DNA from: Sorangium aterium
GTDB lineage: Bacteria > Myxococcota_A > Polyangia > Polyangiales > Polyangiaceae
Direction of reading: 5' to 3'
DNA length: 64,000 nucleotides
Assembly (NCBI RefSeq): GCF_028368935.1
Contig: NZ_JAQNDK010000001.1
Location: forward strand, 3,224,001 to 3,288,000
The notes under the pieces were generated by a model that ran no database searches, was not told where the DNA came from, and saw nothing but the letters and a program-made list of their open reading frames with translations. Shown piece by piece: positions 38,733-47,478 of the stretch; within the stretch, counting starts at the first letter, position 1; each line of letters opens with the position of its first letter. The position numbers and the translations under genes are program-made.

Positions 38733-39338
38733 TCAACCGAGCGACTGCAAGATCGAGCTGAATCCGTGCTGGCCGTGGCGGCTGCCCTGCGGGGACAGCC
38801 ACGCTTCGTATGTGTCGCCGCTCGGCGAACGGAGCTGGATGAACTCGAGGCTCACGAGAGGGTTGAAGGGGTTGCCCGGGCGGGGGCCGATGTCTTGGCC
38901 GGGATACGCCGCGTCTTGGTTGAAGGCGCGCGTGCCCTGATCGAGGGCGGCGAGGTGCTTGTAGTTGCCGCGTTTGCCGAAGTCGCTGTACTCGCGAGAG
39001 ACGAGGACGCGGCCGCGGTTGGTGAGGCCGACGTGAACGTTGGGAACGTAGGTGGAGACGCCGATCACGGCGGCAGATGCGGCGTTGAGGACTCCGCCGG
39101 CGATGCGGCGGGCCGTGCCGGCGGGCGCCTGGTACTCGACTCCGCTCCAGTTGCCGATGATGCGCTCGTCGGGCTGGAGCTCGTAATACTGGGCGTAGAA
39201 GTCGCTGAATTTTTGCTCGATCTCCTCCGGGGTCATGTTGGCGGCCTCGGCCATGGCCTTCTTGCGGACGTACATCGAGTACGCGAAAGCGGCCGCCATG
39301 AACACGAGCGGGATCAAGTAAACCATTTGCATGACCAT
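38733..39338 (-). CDS. Hypothetical membrane-anchored protein
   Basis: 201 aa. One N-terminal helix (MVMQMVYLIPLVFMAAAFAYSMYV) anchors it; the rest is soluble. A short coil with ANMTPEEIEQKFSDFYAQYY precedes a beta-rich domain containing GVEYQAPAGTARRIAGGVLN and LTNRGRVLVSREYSDF. Start could be ATG 39338 or 39332 (better spacing to AGGAG). Family not recognised. Lies 40 bp beyond an IS91-like relic, on the opposite strand. Confidence 0.65.
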   Translation of the reverse strand: MVMQMVYLIPLVFMAAAFAYSMYVRKKAMAEAANMTPEEIEQKFSDFYAQYYELQPDERIIGNWSGVEYQAPAGTARRIAGGVLNAASAAVIGVSTYVPNVHVGLTNRGRVLVSREYSDFGKRGNYKHLAALDQGTRAFNQDAAYPGQDIGPRPGNPFNPLVSLEFIQLRSPSGDTYEAWLSPQGSRHGQHGFSSILQSLG

Positions 39339-39432
39339 CTTCTCCTAGAGAACCCGCGCTCCACTCTGGAGCCACCGAAGGCGATGGTTACGCGGCGGCG
39401 CACGCCAGGTCAAGGGGGCGCACTTCGAGTGA

Positions 39433-39879
39433 TCAACCAGCGATCGGATAACCGTCGATACGCAAACGCCCCATCAACGGCCGTGGCGCCCTCCTGGGCA
39501 GCCCCGACGTCCCTCCTGCGCAGCTACTTCGGTGTCCTTTGTGACCGTCGCACGGGTCCTGCGCCGCTGGCGGCGTCCTCCTGCGCCCCCTCGCGCCTGT
39601 CCTGCGCAACAATACTTTGATTCCTGTGCCGCCGCGGCGTCTTCCTGCGCCCTTGTCGAGAGAGGCCACGTTGCCTCCGCCGAAGGGCGTGATGACCATG
39701 CCCTCGGCGCCCGCCGCCGTCACTGCCTCTTCTATCTGTTGACTCTGGAGCTCCATGGATTTCCGTTGATCACCCGGAATCTCCTTGGGCCCGTTCCCCG
39801 TGACCCGGAGCTCACCCATGGCGCGGTTCGCGCCCGTCGCGATCGGCGCGAAGAAGATGCCGCGACTCTTCATTAGCAA
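39433..39879 (-). CDS. Doubtful small ORF
   Basis: 148 codons. The first ~55 residues (FAPIATGANRAMGELRVTG, RKSMELQSQQIEEAVTAAG, GMVITPFGGGNVASL) look protein-like; the rest (GRRRGGTGIKVLLRRTGARG) is Arg-rich and probably read in a wrong frame. Possibly a truncated or frameshifted gene. No family recognised. Confidence 0.3.
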   Translation of the reverse strand: MLMKSRGIFFAPIATGANRAMGELRVTGNGPKEIPGDQRKSMELQSQQIEEAVTAAGAEGMVITPFGGGNVASLDKGAGRRRGGTGIKVLLRRTGARGRRRTPPAAQDPCDGHKGHRSSCAGGTSGLPRRAPRPLMGRLRIDGYPIAG

Positions 39880-39905
39880 GGCTCAGGGCGCGCTGCGCGC
39901 TCGGC

Positions 39906-40478
39906 TCAGTAGGGGCGCTCGCCGACGAAGTTGCCGGGAGGATCGTAAGTGCACACCCAGAACTGCCAGGCGCTGCCCCCTTCGAACGGTGAGCCGTCCG
40001 CACAGCTGGCGATCCCGCAGCCGAGCCGCAGGGAGTCGGCCCAGACCACCTGGGTGTAATGGCCGCACGTGGCGGCGCTGCAGGCGTTGCTCGCGAGGTC
40101 GTAGCTGACCGCCTCGTCGATCCACGAGCCGACGACATCCTCGGGGGCGGGTGAGGCGCCGCTCGACGTCGCGAAGAGGTTCTCTCCGTAGCCGTTCGCG
40201 CTGTGGCGGAACACACACTTATCGGCATGGGCCTGAGCCACCGCGGCGAGCTCGGACGACCACGAGAGCGGGGGCAGCGGCTGATCGGCGGGCGGGTCGA
40301 CCGCGGCGCGCGCGGCGTTGTGGGCCGCCGTCATCCCGACCATCCGGGGCGGCTCGTCGTCGCCCTGGCCGCTCGCCGGGGCGTCGGCGTCGTCGGACGA
40401 GCTGCCGCACCCGGCAGCGAGGGCGAGCATCAGGGAGAACAGCGCGAACCCGTGGAGACGTGAGCCGAGCGTATTCAC
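39906..40478 (-). CDS. CAP-superfamily (SCP/PR-1-like) lipoprotein
   Basis: 190 aa from GTG 40478. Lipoprotein signal (FALFSLMLALAAGC), an Asp/Ser-rich linker, then a CAP domain: MTAAHNAARAAVDPP, LSWSSELAAVAQAHADKC, GENLF, and the signature GHYTQVVWADSLRLGCG followed by VCTYDPPGN. The His and Glu of the CAP tetrad (HNAAR; GENL; GHYTQ) are present. Family members are secreted and mostly of unknown activity. Confidence 0.88.
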   Translation of the reverse strand: MNTLGSRLHGFALFSLMLALAAGCGSSSDDADAPASGQGDDEPPRMVGMTAAHNAARAAVDPPADQPLPPLSWSSELAAVAQAHADKCVFRHSANGYGENLFATSSGASPAPEDVVGSWIDEAVSYDLASNACSAATCGHYTQVVWADSLRLGCGIASCADGSPFEGGSAWQFWVCTYDPPGNFVGERPY

Positions 40479-40547
40479 GGAGCGATTGTCCTACAGCTCG
40501 ACCGCGCGCCGCAACAACTAATTCGATGATGGGCTATGTCAAATCTT

Positions 40548-40580
40548 CGCGCAGCGATCCGGCTTCTTTTACCTACGCGC
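40548..40580. repeat. 33-bp repeat shared with 30569-30601
   Basis: One mismatch from the copy at 30.6 kb; see that entry. It lies between the CAP gene and a short secreted ORF. Confidence 0.7.
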
Positions 40581-40612
40581 ATAGGTCCTTCAAGGCAGCG
40601 AGGGAACATCCA

Positions 40613-40741
40613 ATGACTCGATCGAAGCGCATCGCGCGAACGGCACTCGTGTTGACTGCGACACTGGGCCTCTTCCACGCTCTGCCCGTCCATGCACAGG
40701 GCGCGGTGGATCCGCCGAGTGACGCTCGGAGCGCACCGTGA
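40613..40741 (+). CDS. Short secreted peptide or truncated gene
   Basis: 42 residues after ATG 40613, preceded by AGGGAAC. It is almost entirely a signal peptide (SKRIARTALVLTATLGLFHA, ending ...PVHAQG) with only ~14 residues beyond the cleavage site. Most likely the 5' end of a lost secreted protein, though a tiny exported peptide is possible. Confidence 0.4.
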   Translation: MTRSKRIARTALVLTATLGLFHALPVHAQGAVDPPSDARSAP

Positions 40742-40754
40742 TACGAAGCGATCC

Positions 40755-41171
40755 ATGAAGCTCCCGCTCATCTTCGGCACCCGCGCGCGGGTGGAGCGTT
40801 CGGGGGAGAAGTTCCGGGGCGGGTGTCCGCAGTGCGGGACCGCCGGGGTCTTCTACCGGGCGAAGAAGACGTTCAACGTGAGCCTGTTCGTCGCCGTCTC
40901 GCTATGGGACAGCGCCGAGGACGTCGTCCAGTGCGGCCAGTGCCTGACGGCGTTCGACCCGGCCGACGTCCCGCCGCTCCCGGAGGAGCCGAAGGCCTCA
41001 CTCACCGAGCGCGTCGCGCGAGCGGTCGGCCTCGACCGTGAGAAGCCCGCGCCGACCGCCCCTCCGGAGAAGCCGTCCCCGAGCTCCGCCCGGGAGCTCC
41101 CGTCGAGGGACGTGGACGCCGAGATCGACGCGGAGCTCGCGGCGATGAAGAGGCGCGTGGGGAAGAAATAG
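40755..41171 (+). CDS. Zinc-ribbon-containing protein
   Basis: 138 aa from ATG 40755. Cysteine pairs CPQC (~22-25) and CGQC (~56-59) form a zinc-ribbon separated by ~30 residues with GVFYRAKKTFNVSLFVAVSL. A Pro-rich acidic tail ends in a short helix. Function unknown; resembles small zinc-ribbon family proteins. No clear RBS. Confidence 0.7.
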   Translation: MKLPLIFGTRARVERSGEKFRGGCPQCGTAGVFYRAKKTFNVSLFVAVSLWDSAEDVVQCGQCLTAFDPADVPPLPEEPKASLTERVARAVGLDREKPAPTAPPEKPSPSSARELPSRDVDAEIDAELAAMKRRVGKK

Positions 41172-41191
41172 GAAATAGGCTCCGGCTTTTT

Positions 41192-41412
41192 TTACCTGCG
41201 CGCCACGTCCCGCGCGAGGTGCGCCTGGTCGTAGTAGCCGAACCGCTGGGCGAGCTCCGCCCACGTCCCCGCGGCGCCCGTCTTGAGGTGCCGCACCGGC
41301 CGGTCGAAGCGCACGAGGCGTGCGAGGAGCTTGGGGGGACGCCGACGTGCTCGCGGAACAGGCCGATCACGTGCTTCTGGCTGTAGCCGAGCTCACGCGC
41401 GAGGGGGCGCAT
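41192..41412 (-). pseudogene. AraC-family regulator, C-terminal relic with frameshift
   Basis: The segment reads MRPLARELGYSQKHVIGLF then REHVGVPP, the second helix-turn-helix of AraC-family regulators. After the G6 run at 41333-41338 the frame shifts; with one base added it continues KLLARLVRFDRPVRHLK and AELAQRFGYYDQAHLAR DVARR to TAA 41192-41194. The N-terminal sensor and first HTH are missing: the upstream sequence belongs to the repeat lipoprotein at 41438. Confidence 0.75.
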
Positions 41413-41437
41413 CTCGACCTCGCCCCCGCGCTCCTGC

Positions 41438-42196
41438 TCAGGCGCCTGCGAGGAGCCCCGGGCATTTCACGTTGACGGCCGCGCACGCCGCGGGTTGCGG
41501 CGAGAAGTCGTCGATGGACGACGCACACGTGATCGCCTCGAAGGCGTCGCCCGTGGCGATCATGCAGGCCTTGAGCTCCGCGACCGTGGCGGTGCACCCC
41601 ACGAAGCCGGCCGTGTCGCACGAGCCGGTCGGCTCGGGCGCCTCCGGAGCTCGGATGCAATCCGCCCTGGCGGTCTCGCAGTCCGTTCCATCCACGACGC
41701 TGGCGAGCACCCCGGTGAGGTCGCACAGGTCCTCCTTCGAGAGGTCGAGTGACCCGGTGACGGCGTCGCACACCTGCTGGGCCTCTGCGGCCGTCAGCTC
41801 GCCGAGCTGCTCGCCGTCGAGAGGATCCCCGCCGCCGGTGTCGGTTCCGCTGCCAGTGTCGGTCCCGCCGCCGGTGTCGCTTCCGCTGCCGGTGTCGCTT
41901 CCGTCTCCGGTGTCGCTCCCGCCGCCGGTATCGGTTCCGCCGCCGGTGTCGGTCCCGCCGCCGCTGTCGCTTCCGCCGCCGGTGTCGGTCCCGCCGCCGG
42001 TGCCGGTCACGCCGCCGGTGTCGCTTCCGCCGCCGGTGTCGGTCCCGCCGCCGCTGTCGCTTCCGCCGCCGCTGTCGCTTCCGCCGCCGGTCTCGCCGCC
42101 GGCCTTCCCCCCATTGCTCCCTTCGCCATCGCCGCATGCCACGAGCGAGAGCGAGAGGCCGGCCATCAACAATCCAAGAAGCCTCATCCGTATCAT
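41438..42196 (-). CDS. Lipoprotein with Gly-Ser-Asp-Thr repeat stalk
   Basis: 252 aa from ATG 42196 (GGAGG four bases upstream). Signal RLLGLLMAGLSLSLVACG with lipobox LVAC. Next comes ~85 residues of a six-residue repeat GGGSDT/GGGTDT/GGGSDS, a flexible stalk encoded by an 18-bp direct repeat (41835-42090). The C-terminal ~130 residues hold eight or more cysteines (VCDAVTGSLDLSKEDLCD, CETARADCIRA, CDTAGFVGCTA, ACMIATGDAFEAITCAS). Function unknown; likely cell-surface display. Confidence 0.75.
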   Translation of the reverse strand: MIRMRLLGLLMAGLSLSLVACGDGEGSNGGKAGGETGGGSDSGGGSDSGGGTDTGGGSDTGGVTGTGGGTDTGGGSDSGGGTDTGGGTDTGGGSDTGDGSDTGSGSDTGGGTDTGSGTDTGGGDPLDGEQLGELTAAEAQQVCDAVTGSLDLSKEDLCDLTGVLASVVDGTDCETARADCIRAPEAPEPTGSCDTAGFVGCTATVAELKACMIATGDAFEAITCASSIDDFSPQPAACAAVNVKCPGLLAGA

Positions 42197-42304
42197 CGGG
42201 CCTCCATCAACGAGAATGTTCACCTGCGTGTCCACGCGGCGCTCGAGGACGGCTCCGCCGAAGGATGCGAGCGGAGCTGCATCGTCGTTCGGGCAGGCGC
42301 GCAA

Positions 42305-42774
42305 TGCGTGAACCTACCACGAACAGGATTGAATTCTCCTTCCCCCCTCGGCAAATTGGTCGCGCTGGCCGGCCAGGGCCGGCGGGGACGGGCGCCTCGT
42401 CGAAGCGTTCGGTCTGGGACGACGCAATGGCGTCTCCAGCGATCCATGCCATTCGACCGGTGCGGATGCAGCCGGTCCTCGTACAGGACGGATGCCGGAG
42501 GACAAGCCTTGCACCTCGGGGCCAGCCCTCTTCGATGTACAGGCTCGCCAGCATCTGGATGACAACGAAAGGCTTTGATGAAAGCCCGCTCCGCTCGTCC
42601 GCCTGGCTCCTTCCCGTTACGCTATCCTCGTGGTTCCTGCAGACGTCCCGATTGACGTATTCATCTCGTATGCAGCCGTTTGGTGAAGTTCACTGGTGAA
42701 GAACGCACGGCGATGCCGATGAAGACGCGCCGAGCGCCGGTGAAAAGCGCGACTCGCGCCGGTGAACTTACCCG
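42305..42774. other. Intergenic region with clustered GGTGAA hexamers
   Basis: No supported gene. Between 42682 and 42779 the hexamer GGTGAA occurs five times (42682, 42695, 42739, 42761, 42774), a possible binding-site array or chance cluster. Confidence 0.4.
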
Positions 42775-43020
42775 GTGAAGACCACGCGGGGAGGTCAGTG
42801 CTTGCGGGCGCAGCGCTGCTTGAGCGGCACGCTCGCGTGCAGCGCCGACGCGGATCGTCCCGAGTTTGTGCTGATGGACCTGAACGGCAACGGTCGAGTC
42901 GACATCGTGGTCACCGAACGCTGCAACGAAGACGCGACCGGCACGACGCGCTGGCTGCTCGACGCCTCCACCTGCAAGTCGTCGGCGAGCCACGGGGCGC
43001 TTTACGCGCGAGGTTCACGG
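42775..43020 (+). pseudogene. FG-GAP/VCBS-like fragment
   Basis: The frame from 42775 reads FVLMDLNGNGRVDIVVTE and TTRWLLDASTCKS, like one repeat of integrin-like FG-GAP proteins, and then loses sense. Probably an orphan fragment of a larger gene. Confidence 0.35.
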
Positions 43021-43036
43021 TGTCACCCTCCGTTGG

Positions 43037-43303
43037 ATGACGGACGCCAAGGCCGCCTATCACCACGGAGATCTGCGCAATGCGCTGGTGGAGACCGCGA
43101 CCGAGCTCGTGCGCACCTCCGGCGCGGAGGGCTTCAGCCTCCGCGACGCCGCCCGGACGCTCGGGGTCTCGGCGAACGCGACCTACCGGCACTTCGACAG
43201 CAAGTCCGCGCTGCTCACGGCGGTCGCGAGCGCGGACTATGTTCACAGTGTGAATATCGGGGGTGCGCATCCACAAGGAGCGAGCGTCCAATGGCGAAAT
43301 TGA
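43037..43303 (+). pseudogene. TetR-family regulator, truncated after DNA-binding domain
   Basis: 88 codons. The N-terminal 65 residues are a complete TetR HTH: YHHGDLRNALVETATELV, GFSLRDAARTLGVSANATYR, HFDSKSALLTAVA. The ligand-binding domain is missing, and the tail (HSVNIGGAHPQGASVQW) reads through the operator-like palindrome and RBS of the next gene, overlapping its start. It may still bind DNA as a short protein, or be a deletion relic. Confidence 0.75.
43242..43254. promoter_or_regulatory. TetR-operator-like palindrome
   Basis: TTCACA-G-TGTGAA is a perfect inverted repeat 37 bp before the SDR start codon, with the flanks (TATG.../...ATATC) extending the symmetry partly. It lies inside the truncated TetR frame, and is a plausible site for a TetR repressor of the SDR gene. 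Confidence 0.5.
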
Positions 43304-44043
43304 ACGGGAAGGTCGCGGTGGTGACGGGTGGGAGCGACGGCATCGGGCTCGCGACGGCGAAGCTCTTCGTCGCGGAGGGAGCCACCGTCTACGTCACGGG
43401 TCGGAGGCAAGAGAGGCTCGACGAAGCGGTCGAGGAGATCGGAGGCGGCGCCGTCGGCGTCCAGGGCGACGTCGCCAACCTGGCCGACCTCGACCGGCTC
43501 TTCGCGCGGATCCGGCGAGAGCAGGGCAAACTCGACGTCGTGTTCGCCAACGCCGGCATCTCCGGGGTCGCGACGATGGGCGCGATCGACGAAGACCACT
43601 TCGACCGCATTTTCGGCGCGAACGTCAAAGGGCTGCTCTTCACGGTGCAGAAGGCCCTGCCTCTCATGAAGAGCGGAGGGGTCGTCGTCCTCAACGGCTC
43701 GATGAGCGGGAGCAAAGGCTTCCCGAATCAGTCGGTCTACAACGCCACCAAGGCCGCCGTGCGCTCGTTCGCGCGGACCTGGACGACCGACCTGAGAGGC
43801 TCCGGCATCCGCGTGAACGTGGTCTCGGCGGGGGCCATCGACACGCCGGGCATGCGCCGCTTCGTCGGCGGCCACACAGAGGCTGCAGAGGCGCAGATCT
43901 CGGCCCTCAGTCAGTCCGTGCCGCTCGGGCGGTTCGGGGGCGCGGAGGAGGTCGCCAAGGCCGTGCTCTACCTGGCGTCGGACGACAGCAGCTACGTCGC
44001 GGGCGCCGAGCTGTTCGTGGACGGCGGGGTCGTCGCGGTGTGA
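43291..44043 (+). CDS. Short-chain dehydrogenase/reductase
   Basis: 250 aa from ATG 43291, AAGGAG ten bases upstream. Classical SDR: TGGSDGIG cofactor loop (~12-19), NAG (~88-90), catalytic Ser in VLNGSMSG (~140), and YNATK (catalytic Tyr and Lys, ~151-155). Cofactor choice is suggested as NADP(H) by TGRRQERL. Substrate unknown. Lies right behind a truncated TetR gene and an operator-like palindrome. Confidence 0.9.
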   Translation: MAKLNGKVAVVTGGSDGIGLATAKLFVAEGATVYVTGRRQERLDEAVEEIGGGAVGVQGDVANLADLDRLFARIRREQGKLDVVFANAGISGVATMGAIDEDHFDRIFGANVKGLLFTVQKALPLMKSGGVVVLNGSMSGSKGFPNQSVYNATKAAVRSFARTWTTDLRGSGIRVNVVSAGAIDTPGMRRFVGGHTEAAEAQISALSQSVPLGRFGGAEEVAKAVLYLASDDSSYVAGAELFVDGGVVAV

Positions 44044-44658
44044 ACGTCGTGACGTCAACTCCGCTGCGTGAGCCCCACCTTCCGGGATAGCCCGCCCGCG
44101 CCCAGGATGGCGGCGTGAACACCTCGCCCCGGGGCGTCGGCGCAGGCGGCCACGCGACCAGCGGGCGCGCTCGTCGAAGGTGGCGCGACGCTCCACCTCG
44201 GGACGGTGGCCGACGCGCTGGAGCGGCTGGTCACCGCCGCCCCTGGGAGACGTTCGATCTGTGCGAAGGGGCCGGTTACGGAGCGTTCCCCGGCAGCCCG
44301 TCGAGCGAGCGACGGTGCTTGCTCAGGATCGCTACGACCCGCTGGGTAGTACGCCGCGCGACTCTCGGGCGGCAAGGACAGCATGGCGCTGGTGCTCCTG
44401 CTCCTCGGCGTCCCGCGGGACCGCATCGAGCTCTGGCACCATGAGGTCGACGAGCCGCAAATCTCGCGAAAGCCCCTCCATCTTCATGGCGCTGCTCATC
44501 GGTGCGTCGAACAGCGGTCAGGTGATCCCAGGCGTCAGTGTTCAAAGGCATGGCTCGGTCTTGCACTTCTGAGGCGTCACGCTCTGGGACGCGCGCCGAA
44601 GTCTTGTAGGTCATGCACGAACTTCGGATGGAAGAGGCTACTGGCCCGTCGAGGAGGT
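44044..44658. other. Non-coding or decayed region with PP-loop fragment
   Basis: The only recognisable sequence is near 44357-44450: RLSGGKDSMALVLLLLGVPR followed by DRIELWHHEVDE, the P-loop and next strand of PAPS-reductase-like PP-loop proteins. Neither a start nor the rest of the domain is present. Confidence 0.5.
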
Positions 44659-46257
44659 CTAGATTTTCCAGGGCGCCTTTTGCCAGGTTGCATCCAAGAA
44701 CTTTGCGCAGACGAGCCCGAGGGCGTGGAGCTCGTTGCGGTTCCTGCCACGGAATCCCAGGACGAAGGTATCGGCCGGCCTCAAGGAGGCGAAGGTGACC
44801 CCCGCGGGGATGCCGCCTTGCACGGTGCTGGGATTGCTGCCGTCGCTGTTGGTGGCCGTGATCCCAAGGGACGTGATACTGACGTTACCGGTGCTGTTCA
44901 CGGCGGACGTCCCGGTGATCTGCTGGACGTACTGCCCGGTCTGGAGCGAGAGCACGTTGCTCGGGGTGCCGAAATCGCCGCCGTGAACTTTTTCAGACTC
45001 CTTGCTCGTGTCCGCGTACCTGGTGACAAACTTGAAGACCTGATCGGTGGCCCAGAACTGGATCGACGTGATATGCGTCCGCAGCTGGAGGTAGCTGCCG
45101 ATGTTGTCGACGTCATCGAAGGGGAAGCCTACTCCCTGATCGGGGCTCCCGTAATAGGGCGTGTAGAAGGTGCTGTAGTTGAGCATCGGTATCTTCTTGT
45201 GGCTCAGCGACTTGAGGTCGGGATGCTCGAGCTCCGCGGTGGGATCATTCGAATAATCATTCATCGTATTGTCGATGGCGTCCAGATCCGCATCGACCTC
45301 GTTTGCCACCTGATCGAGGGCGGTGTCCGAGTGTCCGCCGTAGAAATCATAGATCTGGTGGAGCAGATCGATCTGATTCTTCAGCATCAGGACGTACGCC
45401 AGTTTGGCCGAGAGACCAGGCTTCACCTTGGTGCCCACGAACTTGAGGCGGTTGTTCTTTACCTTGGAGAAGTGGGTGCCGATCCCCTTGATGGTCTCGT
45501 AGCCGGCGGACTGGAAGCTGGTGATGACCGGCGCGGTGAGGTCTCGCGTCGGAAAGGTCCGGGCGAATTCGACGATCTCCTCATCCTTCGGGAGCTCCAG
45601 ATTGGCGACACCCCGCACCCCTTGCTGCACCTCCACGTATACCTGGGTACTCTTGCGGATCTCGTCGAGCTGGATCTGCAGGTCGGTGCTGATGTTCGTC
45701 CCGCCCACGACTCCATGGGCATTGATCGTCGCCTTGACGTTCGTCTGCTCGTCCTGGGTTTGCGAGTGGAACGTGTACACGGCGTAATACTCGCCGCCGC
45801 GGGTCAGCGCGGACACGTAGGAATCGCCGTAGATTTGGAAGAACTCGTTGAGCGCCGCGTCGTCCGTGGGTGGTACAACATCGTCCTTGATCCAGGCATT
45901 GGTGACCGTCTCGGTGCTGATGATCTTGCTGACGTAGACCACGATCGAGACGCTGTAGGTCGTGACCGTGAGGTTGTGGATGAACTCCATTTTCTCGTCG
46001 ACGCTGCCCACGGACGCCATGCCGACCGAGAGCGACTGGTTGATCTGCAGCGCCTGGCTCAGGCTCTCGAGGTCCGTGCAGATCCGATGGTACATAATAA
46101 CGTTGGCTCCGGTGGAGGCGGTCTCGCCTTTGAGGGCGGTCTGCCGGGCGTCGCCGTTGACGCTGTCGTAACCCTGGAGGACCACTGCCGGGCTCGTCAA
46201 AGAGACCAGCGCCGGCCTTCCCTGCCCCGCTTCCCTGCGCTCTGTTTTGGTGGCCAT
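44659..46257 (-). CDS. MACPF-like (perforin-fold) candidate protein
   Basis: 532 aa from ATG 46257; GAAGGGA nine bases upstream. Residues 143-155 read YGDSYVSALTRGG, matching the MACPF/perforin signature Y-G-x-x-[FY]-x6-G-G, with following strands EYYAVYTFHSQTQDE as in these domains. The preceding ~100 residues (LTVTTYSVSIVVYVSKI) and a later helical part (DLLHQIYDFYGGHSDTAL) would form the helical clusters. A C-terminal beta-rich part follows (~350-532). No signal peptide is seen, as in several bacterial MACPFs. Divergent from a small unknown gene. Single-motif evidence, so treat as a hypothesis. Confidence 0.5.
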   Translation of the reverse strand: MATKTERREAGQGRPALVSLTSPAVVLQGYDSVNGDARQTALKGETASTGANVIMYHRICTDLESLSQALQINQSLSVGMASVGSVDEKMEFIHNLTVTTYSVSIVVYVSKIISTETVTNAWIKDDVVPPTDDAALNEFFQIYGDSYVSALTRGGEYYAVYTFHSQTQDEQTNVKATINAHGVVGGTNISTDLQIQLDEIRKSTQVYVEVQQGVRGVANLELPKDEEIVEFARTFPTRDLTAPVITSFQSAGYETIKGIGTHFSKVKNNRLKFVGTKVKPGLSAKLAYVLMLKNQIDLLHQIYDFYGGHSDTALDQVANEVDADLDAIDNTMNDYSNDPTAELEHPDLKSLSHKKIPMLNYSTFYTPYYGSPDQGVGFPFDDVDNIGSYLQLRTHITSIQFWATDQVFKFVTRYADTSKESEKVHGGDFGTPSNVLSLQTGQYVQQITGTSAVNSTGNVSITSLGITATNSDGSNPSTVQGGIPAGVTFASLRPADTFVLGFRGRNRNELHALGLVCAKFLDATWQKAPWKI

Positions 46258-46593
46258 AAATCCATCCCTTCCGGCGACGGCGCCACAGCCGATATGGAAC
46301 GCGCCGTCCCCCGTTCCGTCCGCTGCAACCTCCGCGCCCGCACCGACGTGTAAGGCTTGCGCAATTCACCGCTCTCTGACGGTCGCGGTACAAATCCGCG
46401 GTCCCTCGCGGTCGAGCAACGAGACCCTCCGGTCGGTTCCAGCCATTTACAGAGCTTCGCCGCTGGAGCATGCTTGGGGTGTGGCGTCTGGGCCGATCGA
46501 GACGACGGGCGCCGATGGCGGGCATGCCGCTTCGAATTGGAACGGGCTGCACGCCGGAATCTCGACATGAAGGCACATTCGAAGGAGAACACC
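46258..46593. other. Divergent intergenic region
   Basis: No gene or clear promoter recognised between the two divergent genes; presumably holds promoters for both. Confidence 0.3.
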
Positions 46594-47103
46594 ATGCCAA
46601 TCATCGCTGCTGCCAGGAACATCGGCCAGAAGCCTGTCACGTTCAGCAGCGTCTTCCATGCGGCGAGCATCGTGCCGCCTGCCGGCATCGCGTTCCCGTA
46701 TCTCCATCGCACCGCTGGGCGCACCAAACTGCTCAATACCAATGAAGGCGCTACGGTGGCGCTGGGGCCCGACGAGGAGGTTGCCCTCGCCTACGGCGCG
46801 ATGACCTGCGTCGCGGTGTGTTATTTCTCCAGCTCGTCCACCACCGGCTATGTATTCCACGCCAACGCTGGGGCTGTCTCCCCGGCTTATTTCCAGGAAG
46901 CGATGACGGCGATCGGCGTGGCCCCCGCGCAATACAACACGGTCTACATCGCCTATGCGCACAACGGCCCCGCCGATCCGGACTACCAGCGGGACATCGC
47001 CAACCTGGTGGGCCAGGGTATTCCGGCAAACCAGATCGTCGAGATCACGGACCTCTTCCAGGGGCAGTTCGCGATGAACAACAATCTCGAGCTCGGCTAT
47101 TAG
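46594..47103 (+). CDS. Hypothetical 169-aa protein
   Basis: From ATG 46594, preceded by GAAGGAG. Soluble, no signal, mixed alpha/beta with conserved-looking AVCYFSSSSTTGYVFHANAG and PAQYNTVYIAYAHNGPADPD. The CYFSS...HANAG arrangement and the later QRDIANLVGQGIPANQIVEITD segment resemble CheD-like or deaminase folds but no motif is decisive. It may form a divergent unit with the MACPF-like gene. Confidence 0.65.
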   Translation: MPIIAAARNIGQKPVTFSSVFHAASIVPPAGIAFPYLHRTAGRTKLLNTNEGATVALGPDEEVALAYGAMTCVAVCYFSSSSTTGYVFHANAGAVSPAYFQEAMTAIGVAPAQYNTVYIAYAHNGPADPDYQRDIANLVGQGIPANQIVEITDLFQGQFAMNNNLELGY

Positions 47104-47137
47104 AGCGGTTCTCGGACGGGTCTTGCCTAGTATCTCC

Positions 47138-47478
47138 TGCCGTACGTGTTTACCGCCCAGCACCAGGCAAAGTCGCGCTCGATCAGCGCCCCGAGCTTTG
47201 GGGAGGACCGGCTGCCGTGGGACCAGCAGGGCCGGTCGCGCTCAACCACGAGTGCGGCCAATGCGGTCGCGTATGCGACGAGCTTTCGGTGCCCGGTGCG
47301 GCTGTACCACGGGCTGTCCGGCGGAGAGCGCTTCTTCGGCCCCGCGAGCCAGCGGCTCGCCCTCCTGGCGCAGCGCAGCGGGCTCGACGTCAAGGTGGTG
47401 CCGGTCGCGGGGGATCATTTCACCTCCGTCCCGGAGGCGATGAGGCAAAGCATCGAGTTCTTTCGCGAGCAGCAGTGA
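47138..47478 (+). pseudogene. Alpha/beta-hydrolase (prolyl-oligopeptidase-like) C-terminal relic
   Basis: The 110-codon frame ends with RCPVRLYHGLSGGERFFGPA then LDVKVVPVAGDHFTSVPEAM, the last strand plus catalytic-His segment (GDH) of an alpha/beta-hydrolase. The nucleophile-bearing N-terminal part is absent. No RBS or signal. 5'-truncated relic. Bases 47479-47961 contain no supported gene. Confidence 0.5.

Noticed and set aside
44383-46353. 656-codon + ORF
   Set aside because: Antisense to the MACPF-like gene; only its first ~25 residues (PP-loop scrap) resemble protein.
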